DNA from: Hongsoonwoonella zoysiae
GTDB taxonomy: Bacteria > Pseudomonadota > Alphaproteobacteria > Rhizobiales > Stappiaceae
Length of the DNA: 64,000 nucleotides
NCBI RefSeq assembly: GCF_013266695.1
Contig: NZ_JABRXF010000001.1
Span: 1,493,736-1,557,735, forward strand
Direction: 5' to 3'
Positions 45,187 to 53,834 of this stretch are shown piece after piece. Position numbers and translations under genes: made by a program. The notes under the pieces are model-generated. The model made no database searches and was not told the origin of the DNA. It saw only the letters and a program-made list of their open reading frames with translations. Positions within the stretch are counted from its first letter, which is position 1. Every line of letters begins with the position of its first letter.

Positions 45187-46131
45187 TTACCTCTGCCCCT
45201 TGAAATAGGGCTTCAGCAGTGCCCTTGGGTAATCCGCCTTTCGGGCGGCGGCGACGAGCGCGAAGATCGACAAAAGATACGGCAGCATCAGGAAGACCTG
45301 GCCCGGAACGAAGGCCCCCACTTCCGTCTGCAGGCGCACCTGGAAGGCGTCGAACGCACCGAAGAGGAGCGCGCCCAAAAGCGCCTTTCCCGGCCGCCAT
45401 GATGCGAAGACGACAAGCGCGATGCAGATCCAGCCGCGACCGTTGACCATGCCGAAGAAGAAGGCGTCGAACGCCGACATGGTGAGGAACGCCCCGCCGA
45501 TGGCCATCAGCGCAGATCCGACGATCACAGCGCCGACGCGCAGGCCGAACACGGAAAGCCCCTGCGCTTCCACCGCCGCCGGATTGTCGCCGACGGCCCG
45601 TATCGCGAAGCCGAGCGGCGTGCGGTTGAGGATGAAGGCGACGGCCAGCACGAGGAAAAGCGCAAGGAACGTCAGCGGGGTTTGCTGGAAAAGAGCGGCG
45701 CCGATGAACGGCAGGTCGGAAAAGCCTTCGATGTCGAGCGGCTGGAACGGCGTGATGCGTGGCGGGGAGGAAACATCGGGCAGGGCGGTTCGATAGGCGA
45801 AATAGCTGAGGCTCGTGGCGAACAGCGTCACGCCGATGCCCGAAACGTGCTGCGACAGGCCAAATGGCACGGTCAGGATCGCGTGCAAAAGGCCGAAGAC
45901 CCCGCCGACGGCAGCCGCAACGGCAACGCCCGTCCAAAGGTCCGCGCCGAGCCAGACCGCCATCCAGCCGGCCATTGCGCCTGCGGTGAAAATGCCCTCG
46001 ATGCCGAGGTTGAGCACGCCCGACCGTTCGCAGATCAGCGCGCCAAGCACGCCGAAAATCAGCGGCGTGGCGATGCGGATCGCGGCTGCCCAGAAATTCG
46101 GGTTCACGAGAATGTCGAGGATTTCGATCAT
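45187..46131 (-). CDS. BMP-type ABC transporter permease (second)
   Basis: This 314-residue permease of the BPD_transp_2 family (nucleoside-type) starts MIEILDILVNPNFWAAAIRIATPLIFGVLGALICERSGVLNLGIEGI, the standard motif of the YufQ/NupQ class, with eight to nine membrane spans. The motif AVGDNPAAVEAQGLSV is conserved. It pairs with the other permease just upstream (13-base gap). It is the last gene of the transporter operon. The longer reading starts inside the other permease and was rejected. Confidence 0.87.
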   Translation of the reverse strand: MIEILDILVNPNFWAAAIRIATPLIFGVLGALICERSGVLNLGIEGIFTAGAMAGWMAVWLGADLWTGVAVAAAVGGVFGLLHAILTVPFGLSQHVSGIGVTLFATSLSYFAYRTALPDVSSPPRITPFQPLDIEGFSDLPFIGAALFQQTPLTFLALFLVLAVAFILNRTPLGFAIRAVGDNPAAVEAQGLSVFGLRVGAVIVGSALMAIGGAFLTMSAFDAFFFGMVNGRGWICIALVVFASWRPGKALLGALLFGAFDAFQVRLQTEVGAFVPGQVFLMLPYLLSIFALVAAARKADYPRALLKPYFKGQR

Positions 46132-46144
46132 GCCGCGCGCCCCG

Positions 46145-47215
46145 TCAATCCGTTGCCCGCGAGCCGCCGATACGCACGTGGTAGCGCACGAAAAGCCCCG
46201 AGATGAGAACGCAAAGCAGTGACATGGCAACCACCAGATCGGCGAGATAGCTTGAGACGCCGAGCGCCCGGCTCATGGAATCGGCGCCCACGAAAACGCC
46301 TGCAACGAAGATGGCGGCGATGACGACGCCAAGCGGCGAAAGGCCGGCGAGCATGGCGACGACGATGCCGGCATAGCCGAAGCCGGGAGAAAGGTCGGCC
46401 GTCAGATACCCCTTCAGCCCCGCCACTTCGCCAACCCCCGCCAGCCCTGCGAATGCGCCGGACAAAAGCCCGACGCGAACGAAGGTTGCGGTGACGGGAA
46501 TGCCGGCGTGCCGCGCAGCCGATGGGTTCGCGCCGACTGCGCGAATTTCGAAGCCCCAGACGGTGCGCCGCATCAGGATCGCGGCGAAGACGGCGGCGAG
46601 AAGTGCCACGATCAGCCCGGCGTGGACGCGCATGCGCGCGATGAGCTGCGGCAGCATCGCCTCCTCCAGCACCGGCTCGGACTGCGGCCAGCCCATGCCC
46701 ATCGGGTCCTGCATCGGCCCTTCCAGCATCATCTGCACGATGAGCAGGATGACGAAGTTCAGGAGAAGAGTGGTGACGACCTCGTCCGCGCCGAGCTTCA
46801 CCTTCAAAAGCGTCGGAACCAGCATCACGGCCGCGCCGGCGAGCGCGCCTGCGACAAGCACTGCCGGGATCAGCGCATAGGAGGGAAGCGCCAGGCTGCC
46901 CGAGCCCACGGCAACGGCGGCAAGCGCGCCGGCGTAAAGCTGGCCTTCGCCGCCGATGTTCCAGAGCTTCGCGCGGAAGGCGACGGCGGCGGCAAGCCCG
47001 GTGAGGATCAGCGGCGTCGCGCGTGCCAGAAGCTCGGAAATCGCAAAGACGGAGCCGATCGCGCCGTTTACCATCAACACGTATGCGGTGGCGATATCCG
47101 CGCCAGCGGACCAGATCGGGATCGCGGCGAGCGCCAGCGCGATCAGGGCGGCGAAGACGGGCGCGCCGATAACGCGTCGCGTCGAGACGTATTCCCTCGG
47201 TTCGAAGCGGATCAT
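46145..47215 (-). CDS. BMP-type ABC transporter permease (first)
   Basis: This 356-residue permease of the same family (YufP/NupP class) has eight or nine spans and the conserved LTGLAAAVAFRAKLWNIGGEGQLYAGALAA and EIRAVGANPSAARHAGIPV motifs. It begins in the ATPase stop (four-base overlap), so the operon is tightly coupled. It forms the heterodimeric channel for the nucleoside-like substrate. Confidence 0.87.
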   Translation of the reverse strand: MIRFEPREYVSTRRVIGAPVFAALIALALAAIPIWSAGADIATAYVLMVNGAIGSVFAISELLARATPLILTGLAAAVAFRAKLWNIGGEGQLYAGALAAVAVGSGSLALPSYALIPAVLVAGALAGAAVMLVPTLLKVKLGADEVVTTLLLNFVILLIVQMMLEGPMQDPMGMGWPQSEPVLEEAMLPQLIARMRVHAGLIVALLAAVFAAILMRRTVWGFEIRAVGANPSAARHAGIPVTATFVRVGLLSGAFAGLAGVGEVAGLKGYLTADLSPGFGYAGIVVAMLAGLSPLGVVIAAIFVAGVFVGADSMSRALGVSSYLADLVVAMSLLCVLISGLFVRYHVRIGGSRATD

Positions 47216-48756
47216 GTGGCGTCCTCGCTCTCCTGCCCGGCCATCATCAGGCCGACTTGCGAGCGGTTGAGACCTGCCGCCTCCCGCGGCGGCGAAACCT
47301 TGCCGCGATGGATGACGGCGATGCGGCCCGACATCTGGAACAATTCGTCGAGGTCCTCGGAGATGAGAAGGATGGCCGCTCCCCTGGCGCGCGCTTCGAA
47401 CAGGCGTCGGTGCACGTCTTCCGTGGCGCCGATGTCGAGGCCGCGCGTCGGCTGTGCGGCCAGCACCACCTTCGGTTCCTTGTCGAGCGTGCGCGCAAGG
47501 ATGATCTTCTGGATGTTGCCGCCCGAAAGCAGCCGCGCGACTGCGCCTCCGCCCGGGCAGCGGATGTCATAGGCCTCTATCGCTTCCTCCGCGCGTTCTT
47601 CGATCGCGGAAAAATCGAGAAATCCGAACGATTGAAATGCCTTTGAGCGTACATCCTCGATGACGAGGTTTTCGGCAACGGTCATTTCGCCGACGATGCC
47701 GTCGCGGTGCCGGTCTTCGGGAATGCGCACAAGGCCTTCGCGCATCACCGTTCGCGGGGCGGGCTTCAGCCGCCTTCCGTCGATCTCCATACTCCCGGAA
47801 CGCGGCAGTTCGAGGCCCGAGATGATGCGCGCCAGCGCCCCCTGGCCGTTGCCGGAAACACCCGCAAGGCCGAGGATTTCGCCGCCATGCACCTCCAGCG
47901 AAACGTTATGCAGCGCGTCGCGCCCGTGTCCGGTGGAAATGCCGGAAAGCTTCAGAAGGGGCGGTCCCTTGTCCACCTCCATGCGGGCTTCGGGCTCCAG
48001 ATGCCGGCCCACCATGATGTCGGCCAGCATGTTCCGGTCGCAGGCTTTCGTGGGCAGGTCGGCGACAAGCTCTCCATGACGCAACACCGCCACCCGGTCG
48101 GACGCCGAAAGCACCTCCGCCATCTTGTGGGAGATGAAGACGATGGAAAGCCCTTCGTCGGCCAGCGAGCGCAGGGTCTGGAACAGGTTTTCCGATTCCT
48201 GCGGCGTCAGCACCGCCGTCGGTTCGTCCAGCACAAGCACGCGGGCGTCGCGGTAGAGCGCTTTCAGGATTTCGATGCGCTGCTGCTCGCCCACGGAAAG
48301 GCGTGAGACGCGCGTGTCGAGATCGACCGTCAGGCCGGAGTCGCGCATGATCTTTTCAAGCCGCGCCCTCGCGCTGCGTTTCGAAGCGAAGGGTGAGAAG
48401 AGCGAGCGCGTGCCGAGCAGGATATTGTCGATGCCGGTCAGGTTTTCGGCGAGCGTGAAGTGCTGGTGCACCATGCCGATGCCGGCCTTGAGCGCTGCCT
48501 GTGGCGAGCCTTGCGCAAGCGGGCGCAGCTCTCCCCCGGGCGTCGCGATCTGGACGGTTCCCTCGTCGGCGACGTAATGGCCGAAGAGGATGTTCATCAG
48601 CGTCGTCTTGCCCGCGCCGTTTTCCCCCAGCAGCGCCACGATTTCGCCGGGGTAGAGGTCGAGGTTGATGGCGTGATTGGCCAACAGCGCGCCGAAGCGC
48701 TTGGTGATGCCGGCAAGTTTCAGGACAGCGGCCTGCTCGGCCGGCGCATCGGACAT
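47212..48756 (-). CDS. BMP-type ABC transporter ATP-binding protein (two ABC domains)
   Basis: This 514-residue protein has two ABC domains, as in sugar and nucleoside importers. Domain 1: Walker A LLGENGAGKTTL, signature LSVGEQQRIEI, Walker B VLVLDEPTAVL. Domain 2 has the degenerate Walker A GVSGNGQGALA, signature LSGGNIQKIILART, and Walker B LAAQPTRGLDIGA. A degenerate second site is normal in this class. ATG 48756 gives MSDAPAEQ; a longer reading adds 16 residues without support. It follows the binding-protein gene after a hairpin. Confidence 0.88.
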   Translation of the reverse strand: MSDAPAEQAAVLKLAGITKRFGALLANHAINLDLYPGEIVALLGENGAGKTTLMNILFGHYVADEGTVQIATPGGELRPLAQGSPQAALKAGIGMVHQHFTLAENLTGIDNILLGTRSLFSPFASKRSARARLEKIMRDSGLTVDLDTRVSRLSVGEQQRIEILKALYRDARVLVLDEPTAVLTPQESENLFQTLRSLADEGLSIVFISHKMAEVLSASDRVAVLRHGELVADLPTKACDRNMLADIMVGRHLEPEARMEVDKGPPLLKLSGISTGHGRDALHNVSLEVHGGEILGLAGVSGNGQGALARIISGLELPRSGSMEIDGRRLKPAPRTVMREGLVRIPEDRHRDGIVGEMTVAENLVIEDVRSKAFQSFGFLDFSAIEERAEEAIEAYDIRCPGGGAVARLLSGGNIQKIILARTLDKEPKVVLAAQPTRGLDIGATEDVHRRLFEARARGAAILLISEDLDELFQMSGRIAVIHRGKVSPPREAAGLNRSQVGLMMAGQESEDAT

Positions 48757-48810
48757 GGGGCCCCCGATAATCCCGTTTGCCACCTGCTTCGCTCGCGAAG
48801 CCATGCGAAT

Positions 48811-48835
48811 CCCGCGGCGGTGGCTCCGCCGCGGG
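48811..48835 (-). other. Hairpin between the BMP gene and its ABC genes
   Basis: CCCGCGGCGG (48811-48820) and CCGCCGCGGG (48826-48835) are perfect 10-base arms around a five-base loop. No T-run is seen in the minus-strand direction. It may lower expression of the ATPase and permeases relative to the binding protein or protect its message 3' end. Confidence 0.6.
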
Positions 48836-48845
48836 ACATGCGCCC

Positions 48846-49856
48846 TTACAGGGTCGACTTCGGTTCCTCGTCGTTGACGTTGACGCGGAAGAGACCGTCG
48901 AGGATTTCCTGTTCCTTTTCCCTGGCAGCCTTCAAGGCGTCTGCGTCGGCAAGGCTTTCGTCGACGACGAAGCTGCCGCCGCCATGCGCCATATAGCTGT
49001 AGGGGCCGTAATCCGCCGGCTCGAAGTTGCCGCTCGAAACGTCCTCTATCACCTTGTCGATCGTCGGTTCCATGTGCCAGAGCGCGCTCGAAAGGATCGT
49101 GCCGGGGTAGTCGCTAGCCGTGTCGATCACGTTGCCGATGGCCAGAATCCCCTTTTCCTTGGCGGCGTCCGACACGCCGAAGCGCTCCGCGTAGAGGATG
49201 TCGGCGCCCTTGTCGATCATGGCGAAGGCGGCTTCCTTGGCCTTCGGCGGGTCGTACCAGGAGTTGATGAAGGTGACGAGGAACTTCACATCTGGGTTCA
49301 CCTCGCGCGCGCCTTCCATGAAGGCGTTCATCAGGCGGCTCACCTCGGGGATGGCATAACCGCCGACCATGCCGATCACGTTGGATTTCGTCGCCTTGCC
49401 CGCGATCATGCCGGTCAGGTAGCTCGGCTCGTGGATCCAGTTGTCGAAGACGGCGAAATTGGGCTTGGCGGGCCCGAAGGAGGAGCCCATCAGGAAGGCG
49501 GTGTCGGGATATTCCTTGGCGACGTTGCGCGCCGCGCGTTCCACCGCGAAGGCTTCGCCGACGATAAGGTCCATGCCGCCTTCGGCATATTCGCGCATGA
49601 CGCGCTCATAATCGGTGTTGGCGACGTTTTCGGAGAAGGTGTAGGAGATGTCCCCGTGTTGTTGCGCGGCGTTGAGCGCCTTGTGGATGCGGCTCACCCA
49701 CTGCTGCTCGACCGGCACCGTATAGATCGCGGCGACCTTGAGCTTTTCTTCCTGCGCCACGGCTGGCCCGCCGAGGATGACGGCGGCGGAAAAAATCCCT
49801 GCTGCGGCGGTCAGGATTGCCCGCCTCGTCCATGAAATCCCACGTGCGACTGCCAT
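48846..49856 (-). CDS. BMP-family ABC transporter substrate-binding protein
   Basis: This 336-residue periplasmic protein of the Bmp/PnrA class binds purine nucleosides or related ligands. The N-terminus has a signal with a twin-arginine-like TRRAIL and cleavage near AVA-QE. Conserved blocks: LKVAAIYTVPVEQQWVSRIHKAL, DLIVGEAFAVERAARNVAKEYPD, and GVSDAAKEKGILAIGNVID. It heads the transporter operon. A cytosine deaminase gene lies about 8 kb downstream on the other strand, consistent with a nucleobase or nucleoside diet, but not proof. Confidence 0.85.
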   Translation of the reverse strand: MAVARGISWTRRAILTAAAGIFSAAVILGGPAVAQEEKLKVAAIYTVPVEQQWVSRIHKALNAAQQHGDISYTFSENVANTDYERVMREYAEGGMDLIVGEAFAVERAARNVAKEYPDTAFLMGSSFGPAKPNFAVFDNWIHEPSYLTGMIAGKATKSNVIGMVGGYAIPEVSRLMNAFMEGAREVNPDVKFLVTFINSWYDPPKAKEAAFAMIDKGADILYAERFGVSDAAKEKGILAIGNVIDTASDYPGTILSSALWHMEPTIDKVIEDVSSGNFEPADYGPYSYMAHGGGSFVVDESLADADALKAAREKEQEILDGLFRVNVNDEEPKSTL

Positions 49857-50029
49857 CTGGACCCCCTTGTCGTTTTTCAGTTTTCAGTTGATGCAAGGGG
49901 ATATGAGCATAGATCAGGCCCGCTCACAATCTGTGCAGCCGGTTGCGTGGCCTGATTTCCGGTGGAAGGGAAAATTTCGGGCACATGGCCCTTGCTTGGG
50001 GCGGGTAGCGCCATTTGGGTAGGCATTTC

Positions 50030-50049
50030 GGCGGGTCTCGCGACCCGCC
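50030..50049 (-). other. Stem-loop after the chemoreceptor gene
   Basis: GGCGGGTC (50030-50037) and GACCCGCC (50042-50049) form a perfect 8-base stem with a TCGC loop downstream of the minus-strand chemoreceptor gene. A T-run is lacking, so it is only a weak terminator candidate. Confidence 0.45.
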
Positions 50050-50082
50050 TTCATCCTGTTTCGTATCGCTGGCGGGCCCGGC

Positions 50083-52194
50083 TCAGGCGGCCGCGACCTC
50101 GTCGAGGAAGCTGTCGATCGCCGAGCGCAGCCGCGTTGCGTGGTCCTTCATTTCCAGCGTGGCGGCGCGCATGACACTCGCGGATTCGGAACTTTCGCCA
50201 ACGCTCTGGCTCAAGGAGGTTATCGCTTCGGAAACGGTGCGCGTTCCTTCCGCGGCCTCGGCGACATTCGAGGATATCTCGCTTGTCGCCCCGCCTTGCT
50301 GGCGCACCGCCGCGGCGATGGAGGCCGTATAGCGGTTCACCTCCTCGACGGATTGCGTGACGGAGCCGATCTGGCTGACCGCATCCGCCGTCGAAGCCTG
50401 GATCGCCGAGATCTGCGCCGAGATTTCCTCCGTCGCCTTGGCGGTCTGGCCGGCAAGCGACTTCACCTCCGAGGCGACGACGGCAAAGCCCTTTCCGGCC
50501 TCGCCCGCCCGTGCCGCCTCGATGGTGGCGTTGAGGGCCAGAAGGTTCGTCTGTTCCGCGATCTCGGAAATCAGCGAAACGACATCGCCGATCTTGTTGG
50601 CGGCTTCCGCCAGCCCGCCGATCTTCTGGTTGGAGGCGTTGGCGTTCGCCGTGGTCTGCTCCACGATCTGCGCGGTGGTCGCGACCTGGCGGGCGATCTC
50701 CTCGATGGAGGCGTTAAGCTCCTCCGTAGCGCTCGCCACCGCCTGCACGTTGGCCGAGGCGCGGCCCGACTGTTCGGCGGCCTCGCCGCCGCGCCCGGCG
50801 GCGGTCGCGGAAAGGTCGGTCAGCCCGCCGGACAGCGTTTCCACGCGCTCCAGGTTCTTTTCCACCGCTTCCAGCATGGTTCGCATTTCATCGCGGAAGG
50901 ATGCGATCATCCGGTCGATCGCCTCCTGGCGTTTTTCGCGGGCGATGTGTCCAACCTTGCGTTCGGCGGCAAGGCGCTCGCGCTCGACCGCGTTTTCCTT
51001 GAAGACTTCGATGCAGCGCGCCATTTCGCCGATCTCGTCGGCGCGGGCCGCACCTTCGATTTCCACGTCCAGATTGCCGTTGGCGATGGCCTGCGCCGTG
51101 CCGGAAAGCGCGCCAAGCGGCTTGAACATCCGGTTCGTCAGCCACCACTGGATCCCGGCGAAGGGAATGAGGCAGAGCCCGCCGGCGAGGATCACGCCAA
51201 GGATGATCGTGCTCGCAGCCGCCGAAAGCTCCGACTGTTCAACGGTTTCCACCACCTGGAAGGGCCTTGACAGGAATTCGCCCGACGCCTGGCTGAAGCG
51301 GTAGTCTTTGCCGCCGATCGTCAGCGTGTCGTCGGACGTCTTGACCTCCGCCATCGGGTATACGGCGGCGGTCGCCCCGTCATCGGCGAGCTTGACGAGC
51401 GTATCGCCTGCGACGAGCAGGGCAAGTTCGCTCTCGCCGATGCCGGTCTTGCCGTTCAGCACGCTTGCCGCGCCCCGCATGTCGATGGTGAAGGCCACGG
51501 CTCCGAAAAAGGAATCCAGATAGAACACCGGCGTGGCCACGACGGCGGTGAGCGCTCCCGTCTTGTTGAGCGTGAAGCCCGAGAAGAACACGTCGCCCGC
51601 CTTCAGCTTTTCCGAAGCGGATGCTTCGATCAGCGGCTTTAGCGCCATTTGCACGGGGTTGCCCGCCAGTTCCGCAGCATCGACGTTGCGGGCGAATTCA
51701 TCGCCCTTGCGGTAGCTGTAGACGATGTTTCCGTCCGGATCGGAAAGCGCAACGTCGGAGAAGACGCCCTGGCCCACCATTTCGCTGAACGCGGTGTGGA
51801 TGACCTTGTGGTTTGTGGCGTAATAGCTGTCGTCGCCCGGCTCCACGAGGAGGTGGCGCTGGTCGGCGGCATTGGGGTTGTTTTCGACGAACACGCGCAA
51901 GAGCTGCTCGGTCTGGTTTTCCTTCAGGTTCTTCCAGCCGGCCCGCATCTTCATGATGCTGTCCTTGGCGCTTGGCAGGGTGGCGAAGAAGTGCGCGCTG
52001 TCGTTGACCTGCTGAAGGGTGAGCTCCATCGCCTTGCGCTTGCCCACCGTCGCGCTTGTCAGCGCCTTGTCGGCCTGGGTATTGGCGACGCCGCTTGCGA
52101 GTTGCGACGTGGCGATGACGATGGCGGCGCACATGACGGCCGCTCCTGCAAAGAACATCAGCGCCAGTTTGGTGGAGAGCTTGTTCCGCAGCAT
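50083..52194 (-). CDS. Methyl-accepting chemotaxis protein
   Basis: This 703-residue receptor has membrane span 1 (about 9-30), a large periplasmic Cache-like sensor (about 31-325), span 2 (about 330-352), HAMP (about 353-405) and a cytoplasmic signalling domain with the hairpin tip [31 protein letters not shown]. Methylation helices surround it. The C-terminus [15 protein letters not shown] lacks a CheR-tether NWETF. It relays a ligand signal to CheA/CheW encoded elsewhere; flagella are supported by fliJ. Ligand unknown. Confidence 0.9.
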   Translation of the reverse strand: MLRNKLSTKLALMFFAGAAVMCAAIVIATSQLASGVANTQADKALTSATVGKRKAMELTLQQVNDSAHFFATLPSAKDSIMKMRAGWKNLKENQTEQLLRVFVENNPNAADQRHLLVEPGDDSYYATNHKVIHTAFSEMVGQGVFSDVALSDPDGNIVYSYRKGDEFARNVDAAELAGNPVQMALKPLIEASASEKLKAGDVFFSGFTLNKTGALTAVVATPVFYLDSFFGAVAFTIDMRGAASVLNGKTGIGESELALLVAGDTLVKLADDGATAAVYPMAEVKTSDDTLTIGGKDYRFSQASGEFLSRPFQVVETVEQSELSAAASTIILGVILAGGLCLIPFAGIQWWLTNRMFKPLGALSGTAQAIANGNLDVEIEGAARADEIGEMARCIEVFKENAVERERLAAERKVGHIAREKRQEAIDRMIASFRDEMRTMLEAVEKNLERVETLSGGLTDLSATAAGRGGEAAEQSGRASANVQAVASATEELNASIEEIARQVATTAQIVEQTTANANASNQKIGGLAEAANKIGDVVSLISEIAEQTNLLALNATIEAARAGEAGKGFAVVASEVKSLAGQTAKATEEISAQISAIQASTADAVSQIGSVTQSVEEVNRYTASIAAAVRQQGGATSEISSNVAEAAEGTRTVSEAITSLSQSVGESSESASVMRAATLEMKDHATRLRSAIDSFLDEVAAA

Positions 52195-52349
52195 TTTTAT
52201 GGTTCTCCCGGATCGTTCTGCCGCTTTTGCGCCAGCGTCTTTTCCTGCAACCGCCGTCGCGGCCGGAAAGCGCCAGTGCTTGTTGGCCGGGGAGTATTCA
52301 CGGAAAATTCCAAAGATTAATTAACAAGCTAACTGACGTAGGGGAAATT

Positions 52350-53102
52350 TCAGACGGCGCTGGCCCGGGCCTGCAGACGGTAGCTTTCACCGGGGTGGAG
52401 GAGCCTTGCGAGCGTGATTGCACGGGCGCCGTCGCGTGTTACGCGGGTAATCTGCAAAACGGGCGCCCCGGGGCTGAGGCCGAGGGCGCGGGCGTCGGCG
52501 GCTTCGGCGGCGATTGCGGCAACCTCGTGCTCCACCGATGACCACGGAACATTGTCGAGAAGCCACTGGTTCGGCCCTTGCCTTTCGAAGGGTTCGCCGC
52601 GCGCTCCCGGCGCGGCGGCAAGGCTGATCCACCGCTTTTCGAGCTGGAAAGGGGTGCCGTCGGCCAGGTGCAGGCAGACGATGGCCAGCACCGGCGCACC
52701 CTCCGCAACCTCCAGCGCCCGGGCGATGTCGCCGCGCGCGGGTTCCTCGCGCCGCCGGATCAGCCGGTAGCCCACCTTGCACCCCAGCTTTGAAATCTCC
52801 TGGTCGATGCGCGGTATGTCGAGCAGGGCGGAATGGCCGGAAAAGGGGGCTACCCGTGTTCCCGCCCGCTTGCGCCGTTCCAGCACGCCTTCGCCAGCCA
52901 ACTCGCGGATTGCCCGGTTCACCGTCATGCGCGCGCAGCCGTAGCCTTCGGCAAGTTCCACCTCGCCGGGAATGGTGGTGCCGGGCCTCAACTTGCCGGA
53001 GCGCACCTGTGCCAGTATATCGGCCTTGATGCGCTTGTAGAGCGGCTCGCCGTTTTCCTCGGAACTCAAAATCCGCGCGCGAATTGGTTCTCTCCCTCTC
53101 AC
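52350..53102 (-). CDS. hutC: GntR/UTRA-family repressor, HutC-like
   Basis: This 250-residue regulator has the winged helix LYKRIKADILAQVRSGKLRPGTTIPGEVELAEGYGCARMTVNRAIRELAGEGVL and a UTRA ligand domain ending VEHEVAAIAAEAADARALGLSPGAPVLQITRVT. RMTVNRAIREL is the HutC-type recognition helix. A near-copy of the hut operator (53148-53159) lies upstream of it, linking it to the hut genes 30 kb away; urocanate would be the inducer. The start is uncertain: GTG 53102 is used, but no clear ribosome site is seen. Confidence 0.72.
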   Translation of the reverse strand: MRGREPIRARILSSEENGEPLYKRIKADILAQVRSGKLRPGTTIPGEVELAEGYGCARMTVNRAIRELAGEGVLERRKRAGTRVAPFSGHSALLDIPRIDQEISKLGCKVGYRLIRRREEPARGDIARALEVAEGAPVLAIVCLHLADGTPFQLEKRWISLAAAPGARGEPFERQGPNQWLLDNVPWSSVEHEVAAIAAEAADARALGLSPGAPVLQITRVTRDGARAITLARLLHPGESYRLQARASAV

Positions 53103-53554
53103 GGGCGTCTTGCGGACGGGTCTTTGTTTTCAATCATAGCAGGTAAAATGTCTATACATAAAAACTCAACTTCACGTTGCGTGCACTAGTACTTGTGGCC
53201 AGCAGTGGGTCTCTGATTCTTTAATGATATCAACCCGGAGCTTTCGGAGAGGCTCCGCATGGGCAGCGCTTTCGACCAAAGTGTATTAACCCATTGTCTC
53301 GCTTCGTCAGTGCTCCCCGCCAACATATAGTCGCGCCCGAAATGCTGCGCTGACTGTAGGGAATCATATAGACTTGGCGGGCATCGACCGGTCGGAGGAG
53401 GTGCTGGAGCGCTTGTCCTGAAGGCATAATCGCATTCATGACGGGATTTCGGTTCAGAAACAATGGGTTGGGCATATCCTTGCCGCCAAATCCAAATCGG
53501 ATCTGGCGGAATATGCTCGAGGCCGGCGGATTTGCAATTTTGCGGAGGACTTAA
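53103..53554. other. Intergenic region between hutC-like and DUF4212 genes
   Basis: This 452-base divergent gap contains the hut-like operator (53148-53159), a GGAGC/GCTCC hairpin near 53236-53254, and the DUF4212 ribosome site GGAGGA just before 53555. One 81-codon minus-strand frame (53230-53475) overlaps it but shows no recognisable protein and was not called. Confidence 0.5.
53148..53159. promoter_or_regulatory. Second hut-type operator upstream of the HutC-like gene
   Basis: ATGTCTATACAT differs at one position from the ATGTATATACAT core of the hutF-hutI palindrome. It lies about 45 bases upstream of the regulator start, near a TATGAT-like -10 on the minus strand, as expected for autoregulation. 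Confidence 0.55.
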
Positions 53555-53818
53555 ATGGACAACGACAAGGAATCGGGCGTCGCCTATTGGAAGGCGAACC
53601 TGTCGCTCGTCAAATGGAGCCTGGTCATCTGGGCGATCGTTTCGTTCGGCTTCGGCATTGTTCTGCGGCCGCTTCTTTCCGGCATCAAAATCGGCGGCAC
53701 GGATCTCGGCTTCTGGTTCGCCCAGCAGGGATCGATCTACGTCTTTCTCATCCTGATTTTCTTCTATGCCTGGCGCATGAACGCGCTGGACAAGAAATTC
53801 GGCGTCGACGAAGAGTGA
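53555..53818 (+). CDS. DUF4212 small membrane protein (symporter partner)
   Basis: This 87-residue protein has two membrane spans (about 18-38 and 50-73) and the DUF4212 pattern YWKANLSLVKWSLVIWAIVSFGFGIVL then WFAQQGSIYVFLILIFFYAWRMN. It is always next to VC_2705-type sodium:solute symporters and probably forms their small subunit. GGAGGA precedes ATG 53555. The symporter starts 16 bases after its stop. Confidence 0.88.
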   Translation: MDNDKESGVAYWKANLSLVKWSLVIWAIVSFGFGIVLRPLLSGIKIGGTDLGFWFAQQGSIYVFLILIFFYAWRMNALDKKFGVDEE

Positions 53819-53834
53819 GCGCGGGGAAATAAAG

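Noticed and set aside
53230-53475. An 81-codon minus-strand frame in the hutC-DUF4212 gap
   Set aside because: No convincing ribosome site, no family, and codon use unlike the neighbours; it overlaps regulatory DNA.
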